Source: Lachnospiraceae bacterium (GTDB lineage: Bacteria > Bacillota_A > Clostridia > Lachnospirales > Lachnospiraceae). Taken from it: DNA of 20,068 nt. The notes beneath the pieces were generated by a model. The model saw nothing but the letters and a program-made list of their open reading frames with translations, did not search any database and was not told where the DNA came from. A program made the position numbers and the translations under genes. Where the stretch lies: the NCBI GenBank assembly GCA_009774465.1, contig VSNT01000075.1, positions 1-20,068 of the forward strand. The letters are read 5' to 3'. This document shows, in pieces, positions 1-8,699 of this stretch. How positions within the stretch are numbered: the stretch's first letter is position 1; each line of letters starts with the position of its first letter.

Positions 1-713
1 GTTATTGTCCTGTATCTGATCGGAATTATTATGAAAAAGCAGACAGGATTTACTGTGTGTCCGGATATATTACACAGGGGCTGAAAAAGATATTTCCTTC
101 CTGTAAGGATAAAATAGAAGTTTTTTATAATTTTACAGATGAAGCATGGATAAAGGAAAAAGCCGGGCAGGAAAAAGCTGTAGAGATGGAGCCGGAGGAA
201 GAAGCAGGGGAGGATACAGATACGCTTAAGCTTTTGACTGCCGCAAGACTTGAACCTGTGAAAGCAATTGATGTGGCAATACGAGCTACGTCTTTGATGA
301 AGAAAAAGGGGATGAAAGTCAAATGGTATGTGCTGGGAGATGGTTCCCAACGCAGGCGCCTGAAAAAGGAAATTAAGATGCAGGATGTCTGCGACTGTTT
401 TTTTCTGCTGGGACAGAGAGAAAATCCTTATCCTTATATGGCAGCCTGTGACATTTACGTGCAGGAAACCCGATTTGAGGGATTTTGCACTGCAATTACG
501 GAAGCAGTGGTGCTTGGGAAAAAGGTGGTGGCTTCTGACTGCGCGGGAAACAGGGAGCAGCTTTCCTTTTATGGAACCGGTGTGCTCACACGTCTGACGC
601 CGGAGGCAATTGCAGAGGGGATAGAAAAGGCATGGAAAGAGGAGATGCCTGGGGCAGACATTACCAGCAGACAGGCGCAGGAACTTTTAAGGCTTAAAGG
701 GGAGATAAGCTAA
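1..713 (+). CDS. GT4-type glycosyltransferase, C-terminal part (5' end outside window)
   Basis: This is the C-terminal part of a GT-B fold, family 4 glycosyltransferase, a cytoplasmic enzyme that moves a sugar from a nucleotide-sugar onto a glycan or lipid acceptor. The reading frame is open from base 3. A GTG at 57 is not the start, because the upstream codons read as typical family sequence (ADRIYCVSGYI). Seen in the sequence: a core strand LLTAARLEPVKAID, then YVLGDGSQRRRL, then an E-x7-E signature (Glu codons at 477 and 501) in FEGFCTAITEAVVLG, which in this family binds the donor sugar nucleotide. The stop is 1 nt before the pullulanase start, so the two are almost certainly co-transcribed. 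Donor and acceptor cannot be told from the sequence. The association with a GT8 gene two places down suggests surface polysaccharide synthesis. Confidence 0.88.
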   Translation, partial: YCPVSDRNYYEKADRIYCVSGYITQGLKKIFPSCKDKIEVFYNFTDEAWIKEKAGQEKAVEMEPEEEAGEDTDTLKLLTAARLEPVKAIDVAIRATSLMKKKGMKVKWYVLGDGSQRRRLKKEIKMQDVCDCFFLLGQRENPYPYMAACDIYVQETRFEGFCTAITEAVVLGKKVVASDCAGNREQLSFYGTGVLTRLTPEAIAEGIEKAWKEEMPGADITSRQAQELLRLKGEIS

Positions 714-714
714 G

Positions 715-3423
715 ATGAAAAAGAGGATTTTACTTTTTTTATGTTTGATTTTGGTATGCTGGCTGAAAAGCGGCAGTCAGGCAGCGGCGCAGGAAACAGG
801 AGCGGAAGTAAATTCGGATGAGGAACCAAAGCCGGTGACGGTGGAGGTTCATTATATGCGTTATGATGAGGATTATGATGGGTGGAATCTTTGGCTCTGG
901 GCGGATGAAAATGAAGGACAGGGCTACTTTTTTAAACCGGATCAAAATGGCGTAGTAACGGAAATTGTTTTGGAGCAGGTGGATATTAATACACAAATAG
1001 GCATTCTGGTCCGCAGAGGCGACTGGGAGGAAAAGGATGTTGAAACCGACCGGTTTCTTGATGTAAGTCAGATCAAAGATGGCAGGCTTGTCATCTGGCT
1101 CCGGCAGGGAGAAGAAGCAGTCTACTATGGAGAAGAACAGGGACCTGCGCAGATTCTGGATGCCAGTCTGGAATCAGAAACGGAGGTTACTTTTCGGGTA
1201 TTCGGGCAGTTGGACGAGACGTTTCAGGTAGTGGACAGGGAAGGAAAAGAATATGGCTGGAAAATTCGTGAAATGGCAAGGAATGGGAATCTGGCTGAAG
1301 GAAAGCTGATTTTGAAGGAAAAGGTACCTTTTCCCGATGCCCTGTATTTTATGGTGGGAGAAAGCCGGAAATGTATTCGTTTTGGCGGAATTTATGACAC
1401 GGAAATGTTTATGGAGAATTTTATCTATGAAGGGAACGACCTGGGCGCAGCCTGCAGCGGGACGGAGAGCAGGTTTTGTATCTGGTCGCCTGTGGCGGAT
1501 CAGGTAACCCTTCTTTTATATGAGGAGGGAAATGGCGGGGAGCCTGTAAAATCCGCTCCCCTTTCAAAGGGAGAAAAGGGCGTCTGGCGGCTTACCTTAG
1601 AGGGAGATTACAGAAATTTGTACTACACCTATCTGGTTCATGTGCAGGAGGAAGAGTGGGAGGTAGTTGATCCCTATGCCAAAAGCTGCGGCGTCAATGG
1701 ACAAAGAGGGATGCTTCTGTCTGATGAGGAAGGAATGCCGGAAGGCTTTGAAGCAGATACTTTTCTTAAGGATGTAAAAAGAGAAGATGTGATTTTATAT
1801 GAGATGAGTGTCAGAGATTATACTTCAAATGAAGCGTCGGGTGTGACAAACAGAGGAAAATTCCTGGGGCTGACCGAGGAAGGGACCACAAATCCCAAAG
1901 GAGACAGCACAGGACTTTCTTATCTGGCGGAGCTTGGAATCACTCATGTGCATCTTCTTCCCATACAGGATTTTGGTGATGTGGACGAAGAAAATCCCTG
2001 GGAGCAGTATAATTGGGGCTATATGCCTGTAAGTTATTTTATTCCGGAAGGCTCCTATTCCACAGATCCTTATCATGGGGAAGTACGCGTCAGGGAATGC
2101 CGGCAAATGATTCAAAGCCTCCATGAGCAGAAAATAGGAGTGATTATGGACGTGGTATATAATCATACCTGGCAGGGGGCTGATTCTAATTTAAATCATA
2201 TTGTACCGGGGTATTATCATCGTATTGGGACAGATGGAAGCTATTCCAACGGTTCCGCCTGCGGCAATGAGATTGCCTCAGAGAGGGCGATGGTGAGAAA
2301 ATATCTGATTGATTCCGTAACCTGGTGGATGGAAGCCTATCATGTGGACGGGTTCCGGTTTGACCTGATGGGGCTTATCGATCTGGAAACCATGCAGGCA
2401 ATTGAAAAAAGGGTATATGAAATAAATCCCAATGCTGTTTTGTACGGAGAAGGCTGGGATGCCGGGGAAACGATTTACGAAGGGGAAAGAACAGAGTCGC
2501 AAAATGCCTGCCTTACACCCCAAATTGGAACCTTTAACAATGTGTTCAGAAGAGCAGTGCAGAAATATATCTGCGGTATGGTTGAGGAGGAAGAAGTAGT
2601 CCTTGGAATGAAGTTTGGATTTGCAGGAGCGGGAGATAATCCCAATACCCTGAAACGGATGGGAAAATGGACGGAAAATCCGCTGCAGTGTATTAATTAT
2701 GCTTCCTGCCATGATGGTTATACGATGTGGGATTTGATTACTTTAAACTGTCCTGATGAGGATGAGGAAATGTTAAGGCGCAGAGACCGCTTTGGCGCCG
2801 CCTGTGTGCTTCTTTGTCAGGGAACGCCTTTTTTCCAGAGTGGGGAGGAATTTTTGCGTACCAAGACTGCGGAAAATGATCCTGACAGAAAATACAGCAA
2901 TTCCTATAATCAGGGGGACTATGTAAATAATATATCATGGGAAAACCGTACCGAAAATGTGGATGTACTGGAATATTACAAAGGACTTATCCTTTTCAGG
3001 AAAGCTCATAGAGGTCTTCGTTATGTTACACAGACAGAATTAAATGATAATCTGATTTTTATTGATGATCTGCCGGAAAATGTGACCGGATATTATGCAA
3101 GAGAGCCGGTAAATTTTTTTGTGGACAATCAGATTTGCATTTTGTTAAATCCCACTCTGGAGACAGTGGAATACACGCCTGTTTCCGGCACATGGAGAAT
3201 TTATGTAAATGCCGGCAAAGCCGGAATAGAGTGCATGGAGGAAATTGAAGCCGGAAAAGCGCTGTATGTGGAAGGGGCATCAGCTCTTGGAGCGGTGAGG
3301 ACAGTAGTGCGCATAGACAGGATTGTGCTTGTTATTTTCCTGATTCTGCTGATAACGGGCATCTGCCTGATTTACAAAAAGAGCAGGGAAAGGAAAAAGG
3401 AGAAGAAAGGTTCGACTAGATGA
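715..3423 (+). CDS. pulA: Type I pullulanase, secreted and C-terminally membrane-anchored
   Basis: This GH13 debranching enzyme cleaves alpha-1,6 bonds of pullulan, starch dextrins or glycogen, here outside the cell. Domains in order: signal peptide about 1-25; CBM41-like starch-binding domain about 41-142 (VEVHYMRYDEDYDGWNLWLW); CBM48-like domain about 235-330; GH13 barrel about 355-760; C-terminal beta domain; membrane helix about 870-887 with a basic tail. The type I hallmark YNWGYMP starts at Y432. Catalytic residues by family position are D550 (nucleophile, DGFRFD), E579 (acid/base, YGEGWD) and D667 (SCHDG); D479 and H484 form conserved region I (DVVYNH). All key residues are present. 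A ribosome site AAAGGGGAG precedes the ATG. The C-terminal helix without LPxTG implies retention on the outer face of the membrane. Its place between two glycosyltransferases is unusual for a catabolic starch enzyme. Confidence 0.93.
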   Translation: MKKRILLFLCLILVCWLKSGSQAAAQETGAEVNSDEEPKPVTVEVHYMRYDEDYDGWNLWLWADENEGQGYFFKPDQNGVVTEIVLEQVDINTQIGILVRRGDWEEKDVETDRFLDVSQIKDGRLVIWLRQGEEAVYYGEEQGPAQILDASLESETEVTFRVFGQLDETFQVVDREGKEYGWKIREMARNGNLAEGKLILKEKVPFPDALYFMVGESRKCIRFGGIYDTEMFMENFIYEGNDLGAACSGTESRFCIWSPVADQVTLLLYEEGNGGEPVKSAPLSKGEKGVWRLTLEGDYRNLYYTYLVHVQEEEWEVVDPYAKSCGVNGQRGMLLSDEEGMPEGFEADTFLKDVKREDVILYEMSVRDYTSNEASGVTNRGKFLGLTEEGTTNPKGDSTGLSYLAELGITHVHLLPIQDFGDVDEENPWEQYNWGYMPVSYFIPEGSYSTDPYHGEVRVRECRQMIQSLHEQKIGVIMDVVYNHTWQGADSNLNHIVPGYYHRIGTDGSYSNGSACGNEIASERAMVRKYLIDSVTWWMEAYHVDGFRFDLMGLIDLETMQAIEKRVYEINPNAVLYGEGWDAGETIYEGERTESQNACLTPQIGTFNNVFRRAVQKYICGMVEEEEVVLGMKFGFAGAGDNPNTLKRMGKWTENPLQCINYASCHDGYTMWDLITLNCPDEDEEMLRRRDRFGAACVLLCQGTPFFQSGEEFLRTKTAENDPDRKYSNSYNQGDYVNNISWENRTENVDVLEYYKGLILFRKAHRGLRYVTQTELNDNLIFIDDLPENVTGYYAREPVNFFVDNQICILLNPTLETVEYTPVSGTWRIYVNAGKAGIECMEEIEAGKALYVEGASALGAVRTVVRIDRIVLVIFLILLITGICLIYKKSRERKKEKKGSTR

Positions 3424-4298
3424 AAATTGTAGTAACATTAAATGAAACATATATTTATCCTCTTAAGGTAATGCTTTACAGTCTCTTTTCCACCCAGGAA
3501 GAGCCGGTGACGGTGATATTACTACATTCGGATATCAGAAAAGAGCAGGTAAGGGAATTAAAAGCCTTTTGTGAATTTTATGGGGAAAAGTTTTCGGAAG
3601 TGCGGATAGAGGGCGGTTTATTTGAAGAGGCGCCTGTGGTCAGATATTTTTCAAAAGAAATGTATTACCGCCTGCTCTGTCCCTGGCTTCTGCCGGAGGA
3701 AGACAGGGTATTATATTTGGATCCGGACATGATTGTAAATGCTTCCCTCAGCAGCTTATATCATATGGATTTGGAAGGCGCGGCACTGGCAGCAGGACGG
3801 GACCGGCCTATAGGCATGGACCATGAAAAAAGGCTTTGCCTGAAAAAAGGCACAATTTATGTAAATTCCGGTATGCTCCTTATGGATTTGGAAAAAATGA
3901 GAGAGCATGGCAAAGAAGAGATATTTGAGCTGATCAAAGAGCGGAGAAATGAGCTTTTGTTTCCGGATCAGGATGTGATTAATCTTTTCTGGAAGGACAA
4001 TATTAAGATGGTGGAGGATGCCTATAACTTTAATTCCAATATTTTATATTTCAAAGAATATCTGTGCACGCCCTTCCCCAAAAATATGAAAAAATATGCC
4101 TGTATCATTCATTATATGGGAAAAGATAAGCCCTGGAACAGAGGATATATGAGGGGAATGTATCCTTATTGGGCAAGGGCGGAGTGGAAAGTTAATCCGT
4201 CAAAAAGACTGCTGATTGCAGGAAGACTTCTTTTAGAGCCCTGCCGCTTTGTGTATGGCCTGTATATGTTCTGGAAAAATCACAACTGGAAGAAGTAA
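3420..4298 (+). CDS. GT8 family glycosyltransferase
   Basis: This is a GT-A fold family 8 retaining glycosyltransferase of the kind that transfers glucose or galactose from UDP-sugars in surface glycan synthesis. Visible family features are the N-terminal MKIVVTLNETYIYPLKVMLYS strand, with serial short contacts to nucleotide; the metal-binding DxD motif as D101-P-D103 in VLYLDPDMIV; the NSGMLLMDLEKMRE block; the FPDQDVIN block; and H231-x2-G-x2-KPW near the C-terminus, which binds metal and diphosphate in the family. It has 292 aa, a normal length. The start ATG overlaps the pullulanase stop as ATGA, implying translational coupling. No convincing terminator was seen in the roughly 20 nt after its stop before the car promoter. 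The exact sugar and acceptor are unknown. Confidence 0.88.
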   Translation: MKIVVTLNETYIYPLKVMLYSLFSTQEEPVTVILLHSDIRKEQVRELKAFCEFYGEKFSEVRIEGGLFEEAPVVRYFSKEMYYRLLCPWLLPEEDRVLYLDPDMIVNASLSSLYHMDLEGAALAAGRDRPIGMDHEKRLCLKKGTIYVNSGMLLMDLEKMREHGKEEIFELIKERRNELLFPDQDVINLFWKDNIKMVEDAYNFNSNILYFKEYLCTPFPKNMKKYACIIHYMGKDKPWNRGYMRGMYPYWARAEWKVNPSKRLLIAGRLLLEPCRFVYGLYMFWKNHNWKK

Positions 4299-4317
4299 AA
4301 GTGGTACTATTTTTTGG

Positions 4318-4346
4318 TTGTAGAGAGAACCTTCTTGTGCTATAAT
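4318..4346 (+). promoter_or_regulatory. Sigma-A promoter of carA-carB-degV
   Basis: A -35 TTGTAG (4318-4323), a 17-bp spacer and a perfect TATAAT (4341-4346) preceded by TGC form an extended -10 promoter. Transcription would begin near 4353, leaving a leader of only about 40 nt before the carA ATG at 4391. That leader is too short for a PyrR attenuator, and I see no terminator/antiterminator pair in it. Confidence 0.8.
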
Positions 4347-4390
4347 GAAACGATTTGGAAAAAATACATAAGAAAGGGAGCAGGGACTAC

Positions 4391-5473
4391 ATGAAAGCAT
4401 TTTTAATTCTGGAAGATGGCACCGTATTTACCGGGGCGCATATCGGGGCCAATAAAGAAATTATCAGTGAAATTGTATTTAATACTTCCATGAGCGGCTA
4501 TCTGGAGGTACTTACCGATCCGTCCTATGCAGGACAGGCAGTATGTATGACGTATCCGCTTATTGGCAACTATGGCATATGCAGGTTGGATGCGGAATCG
4601 AAGCGGGCATGGCCGGACGGATTTATCGTAAGAGAGCTTTCCCGCACAGCCAGCAATTTCCGAAAAGATATCACAATTCAGACATTTCTCAAAGAGCAGG
4701 GGATTCCTGGCATTGCAGGAATTGACACCCGCGCACTGACGAAAATTCTTCGTGAAAAAGGTACCATGAATGGTATGATCACTACAAATGAAAAATTTGA
4801 TCTTAATGAAATCCTTCCTGAATTAAAAAAATATACCACTGGAAATGTGGTGGAAAAAGCAACCTGTTCTTCCAAATATGAAATAAAGGGCGGATCTGGA
4901 AAAAAGGTTGCGCTGCTTGACCTTGGTGCTAAAAACAATATTGCATTGTCCTTAGTGCGGCGGGGATGCGACGTGACAGTATATCCTGCGTTTACCAAAG
5001 CGGAGGAGATAATTGCTGATGGGCCCGACGGAATTATGTTAAGCAATGGCCCCGGCGATCCCAAAGAATGCGTCAGCATTATTGAGGAAATTAAGAAGCT
5101 GTATGACACGGATATTCCCATTTTTGCCATCTGCTTAGGGCACCAGCTTATGGCGCTGGCAACCGGTGCGGATACTTACAAAATGAAGTACGGACACCGG
5201 GGAGGCAATCATCCGGTGAAGGATCTTGAAACCGGAAGGGTTTATATTTCTTCCCAGAATCATGGCTATGTGGTGGATATGGACAAGCTGGATCCGAAGA
5301 TTGCAGTTCCGGCATTTATTAATGTAAATGACGGTACTAACGAGGGACTTTCCTATACCGGGAAAAATATATTTACGGTACAGTATCATCCGGAGGCATG
5401 TCCCGGCCCCCAGGATTCCGGTTATTTGTTTGACAGATTTATCAGGATGATGGAGGTGAGGAAAAATGCCTAG
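4391..5473 (+). CDS. carA: Carbamoyl-phosphate synthase small (glutaminase) subunit
   Basis: It hydrolyses glutamine and channels ammonia to CarB for carbamoyl phosphate synthesis, which feeds pyrimidine and arginine synthesis in the cytoplasm. The N-terminal CarA-specific domain begins MKAFLILEDGTVFTG and includes the MSGYLEVLTDPSYAGQ block. The class I amidotransferase domain has SNGPGDPKE, the nucleophile C248 in FAICLGHQ, and H333/E335 in YHPEA. The protein is 360 aa, the normal length. I chose ATG 4391 because GGGAG lies about 10 nt upstream and homologues start at this point. An in-frame TTG at 4355 would sit at the predicted transcription start, so it is not used. The stop overlaps carB by 8 nt. 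Confidence 0.96.
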   Translation: MKAFLILEDGTVFTGAHIGANKEIISEIVFNTSMSGYLEVLTDPSYAGQAVCMTYPLIGNYGICRLDAESKRAWPDGFIVRELSRTASNFRKDITIQTFLKEQGIPGIAGIDTRALTKILREKGTMNGMITTNEKFDLNEILPELKKYTTGNVVEKATCSSKYEIKGGSGKKVALLDLGAKNNIALSLVRRGCDVTVYPAFTKAEEIIADGPDGIMLSNGPGDPKECVSIIEEIKKLYDTDIPIFAICLGHQLMALATGADTYKMKYGHRGGNHPVKDLETGRVYISSQNHGYVVDMDKLDPKIAVPAFINVNDGTNEGLSYTGKNIFTVQYHPEACPGPQDSGYLFDRFIRMMEVRKNA

Positions 5474-8400
5474 GAATCCAAATGTAAAAAGAGTCATGGT
5501 GATTGGTTCCGGTCCTATCGTAATTGGACAGGCAGCGGAATTTGACTATGCAGGGACACAGGCATGCCGCTCTTTAAAGGAAGAGGGCGTGGAGGTAATT
5601 TTAGTAAATTCCAATCCTGCCACCATTATGACAGATAAAAATATTGCGGATAAAGTATATATTGAGCCTTTAACAGCAAAGGTTTTAGAGCAGATCATTG
5701 AAAAGGAAAAGCCTGACAGCATTCTGCCTACCCTGGGCGGACAGGCAGGCTTAAACCTTGGCATGGAGCTTGAGGAATCCGGTTTCCTGGCTTCTCATCA
5801 TGTAACTCTTTTGGGAACCACTGCAGCTACTATTAAAAAGGCGGAGGACAGGCAGGAATTTAAAGATACTATGGAAAAAATCGGAGAGCCATGCGCTGCT
5901 TCCACAGTGGTGGAAACGGTAAAGGATGGGGTGGCGTTTACCAATACCATAGGTTATCCAGTGGTGCTTCGCCCTGCATATACCTTAGGAGGCTCCGGCG
6001 GCGGAATTGCCCACAATCAGGAAGAGCTTGAAAGTATTCTGGAAAACGGTCTTAGACTTTCCAGAGTGGGGCAGGTTTTGGTGGAACGCTGCATTGCAGG
6101 CTGGAAGGAAATTGAGTACGAAGTAATGCGGGACAGTGCAGGCAACTGCATCACCGTTTGTAATATGGAAAATATTGATCCGGTGGGTGTGCATACCGGG
6201 GATAGCATTGTGGTTGCTCCTTCCCAGACGCTTGGAGACAAAGAATATCAGATGTTAAGATCAGCAGCTCTTAATATTATCAATGAGCTGCAAATCACCG
6301 GCGGATGTAATGTGCAGTTTGCTCTTAATCCTGCCAGCTTTGAATACTGTGTAATTGAGGTGAATCCCAGAGTAAGCAGATCTTCCGCACTGGCAAGTAA
6401 GGCTACCGGCTACCCAATTGCAAAGGTGGCGGCAAAGATTGCGCTGGGCTATACCCTGGATGAAATTAAAAACGCCATTACAGGCAAGACCTATGCCAGC
6501 TTTGAGCCCACTCTGGATTACTGTGTTGTGAAGCTCCCAAGGCTTCCCTTCGATAAGTTTATTACTGCCAAAAGAACCCTTACCACCCAGATGAAGGCCA
6601 CCGGAGAGGTGATGAGCATCTGCGATAACTTTGAGGGCGCCCTGATGAAGGCTATCCGGTCTTTGGAGCAGCATGTGGACTGCCTGCTTGGTTATGATTT
6701 TTCTGAACTTTCCGCAGAGGAGTTAATGGAAAGACTAAAGGTGGTGGATGATCAGCGTATTTATGTGATTGCGGAAGCGATACGTAAGGGGATTGATTAC
6801 GATTCCATACATGAAATCACCAGGATTGATCACTGGTTTATTGATAAAATTGCCATTTTGGTGGAGATGGAACAGGCCCTTAAAAAAGGCCCCCTTACCA
6901 TACCCCTTTTAAAGGAAGCAAAACGGATTGCATTTCCGGATAATGTGATAAGCAGGCTGACCGGTATCCCGGAAGAAGAAGTTAAAAAGCTGCGCTATGA
7001 GAACGGAATTGTAGCCGCTTACAAGATGGTGGATACCTGTGCCGCAGAGTTTGAGGCCAGCACGCCTTATTATTATTCCGTATATGGCAGCGAAAACGAA
7101 GCGGTGGAAACCAATCCCCCCAAAAAGGTGCTGGTACTTGGCTCCGGCCCTATCAGAATCGGGCAGGGAATTGAATTTGATTACTGTTCTGTCCATGCTA
7201 CATGGGCTTTTTCAAAAGCGGGCTATGAAACCATTATTATCAACAATAATCCGGAAACGGTAAGCACGGACTTTGACATTGCAGATAAATTGTATTTTGA
7301 GCCGCTGACTTCGGAGGATGTGGAAAGTATTGTAAATCTGGAAAAGCCGGACGGAGCTGTGGTGCAGTTTGGAGGGCAGACAGCCATTAAGCTGACGGAA
7401 AGCCTGATGAAGATGGGTGTGCCAATCCTTGGTACAAAGGCGGAGGATGTGGATGCGGCGGAAGACCGTGAGCTGTTTGATAAAATACTGGAAGAAACCC
7501 AAATCCCAAGGGCCGCAGGAGGCACTGTTTATACTGCAAATGAGGCTAAGGAGGTGGCAAACCGTTTAGGATACCCGGTTCTGGTCCGGCCTTCTTATGT
7601 GCTTGGCGGACAGGGAATGCAGATAGCTATTTCGGATGAAGAAATAGAAGAATTCATGAATATTATCAACCGGATTGCCCAGGACCATCCCATCCTTGTG
7701 GACAAATATCTGCAGGGAAAAGAAATTGAGGTTGACGCAGTCTGTGACGGCAGCGATATTTTAATACCGGGGATTATGGAGCATATTGAACGAACCGGCG
7801 TTCATTCCGGAGACAGCATTTCCGTTTATCCGGCGCCTACCATTTCAGACACGGTAAAGGAAAAAATTACAGAATATACAAAAAGGCTTGCAAGAGCGCT
7901 GCATGTCAAGGGACTGATTAATATTCAGTTTATCGCCATTGGCGAAGAGGTATATGTGATAGAGGTAAACCCCCGTTCCTCCCGTACAGTGCCCTATATC
8001 AGCAAGGTGACAGGAATTCCCATTGTGGATCTGGCCACGGAAGTAATTATCGGAAAAACCATCAAAGAGCTTGGTTATGCGCCGGGACTTGCTCCTGAGG
8101 CGGACTATTTTGCCATTAAGATGCCGGTATTTTCCTTTGAAAAAATCAGAGGAGCTGAAATCAGTTTAGGGCCTGAAATGAAGTCTACAGGGGAATGTCT
8201 GGGAATTGCAAAGACCTTTAATGAGGCGCTTTACAAGGCATTTCTGGGGGCAGGCGTTGATCTGCCGAAGCATAAACAGATGATTATTACCGTAAAGGAT
8301 GCGGATAAAGGGGAAGCAGTGGAGATCGGACGCAGATTTGAAAAACTTGGCTATACTATTTATGCCACCAGAAGTACAGCGGCGGCGTTAAATGAAGCAG

Positions 8401-8699
8401 GCGTCAGGGCGCGTAAAGTCAACAAGATTTCTCAGGAGTCGCCTACCGTTATGGACTTGATTTTAGGGCACAGAATTGATCTGGTTATTGATACTCCCAC
8501 TCAGGGAAGAGATAAATCAAGAGACGGATTTCTGATCAGAAGGACTGCCATTGAAACCGGTGTTAACTGCATTACCGCAATGGATACGGCAAAAGCGCTG
8601 GTAACTAGTCTGGAAAATGCAAATGACCAGTTTACCCTGATTGATGTGGCACAGATCAATAACCCTCGTGGCACAGGAAAGGATAGAAAGAATGAGTGA
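5466..8699 (+). CDS. carB: Carbamoyl-phosphate synthase large subunit
   Basis: It uses bicarbonate, two ATP and ammonia supplied by CarA to make carbamoyl phosphate. The 1077-aa length and internal duplication are as expected. The first ATP-grasp half starts MPRNPNVKRVMVIGSGPIVIG, and the second half starts near residue 554 (KKVLVLGSGPIRIGQGIEFDY). The nucleotide-binding blocks RPAYTLGGSGGG and RPSYVLGGQGMQ and the metal-binding EVNPR blocks occur in both halves. An MGS-like allosteric domain covers about 935-1077. The ribosome site GGAGGTGAG (5452-5460) lies inside the end of carA, and the ATG overlaps the carA stop by 8 nt. The last codons overlap the start of the DegV gene. No defect was seen. 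A single full-length subunit fits a general rather than a split enzyme. Confidence 0.97.
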   Translation: MPRNPNVKRVMVIGSGPIVIGQAAEFDYAGTQACRSLKEEGVEVILVNSNPATIMTDKNIADKVYIEPLTAKVLEQIIEKEKPDSILPTLGGQAGLNLGMELEESGFLASHHVTLLGTTAATIKKAEDRQEFKDTMEKIGEPCAASTVVETVKDGVAFTNTIGYPVVLRPAYTLGGSGGGIAHNQEELESILENGLRLSRVGQVLVERCIAGWKEIEYEVMRDSAGNCITVCNMENIDPVGVHTGDSIVVAPSQTLGDKEYQMLRSAALNIINELQITGGCNVQFALNPASFEYCVIEVNPRVSRSSALASKATGYPIAKVAAKIALGYTLDEIKNAITGKTYASFEPTLDYCVVKLPRLPFDKFITAKRTLTTQMKATGEVMSICDNFEGALMKAIRSLEQHVDCLLGYDFSELSAEELMERLKVVDDQRIYVIAEAIRKGIDYDSIHEITRIDHWFIDKIAILVEMEQALKKGPLTIPLLKEAKRIAFPDNVISRLTGIPEEEVKKLRYENGIVAAYKMVDTCAAEFEASTPYYYSVYGSENEAVETNPPKKVLVLGSGPIRIGQGIEFDYCSVHATWAFSKAGYETIIINNNPETVSTDFDIADKLYFEPLTSEDVESIVNLEKPDGAVVQFGGQTAIKLTESLMKMGVPILGTKAEDVDAAEDRELFDKILEETQIPRAAGGTVYTANEAKEVANRLGYPVLVRPSYVLGGQGMQIAISDEEIEEFMNIINRIAQDHPILVDKYLQGKEIEVDAVCDGSDILIPGIMEHIERTGVHSGDSISVYPAPTISDTVKEKITEYTKRLARALHVKGLINIQFIAIGEEVYVIEVNPRSSRTVPYISKVTGIPIVDLATEVIIGKTIKELGYAPGLAPEADYFAIKMPVFSFEKIRGAEISLGPEMKSTGECLGIAKTFNEALYKAFLGAGVDLPKHKQMIITVKDADKGEAVEIGRRFEKLGYTIYATRSTAAALNEAGVRARKVNKISQESPTVMDLILGHRIDLVIDTPTQGRDKSRDGFLIRRTAIETGVNCITAMDTAKALVTSLENANDQFTLIDVAQINNPRGTGKDRKNE

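Noticed and set aside
57..59. GTG at 57 as the start of the first glycosyltransferase
   Set aside because: The frame is open back to base 3 and the residues before it match the family, so the gene begins outside the window.
2278..2712. Minus-strand open frame of 144 residues within the pullulanase gene
   Set aside because: It is a shadow of a clearly coding plus-strand gene, with no ribosome site and no recognisable protein features.
4355..4390. N-terminal extension of CarA from TTG 4355
   Set aside because: It lies at the predicted transcription start, has no ribosome site, and adds residues absent from the family.
8641..8691. Start of the DegV protein at ATG 8641
   Set aside because: The extra 17 residues are carB sequence in another frame; ATG 8692 has a proper ribosome site and the family N-terminus.
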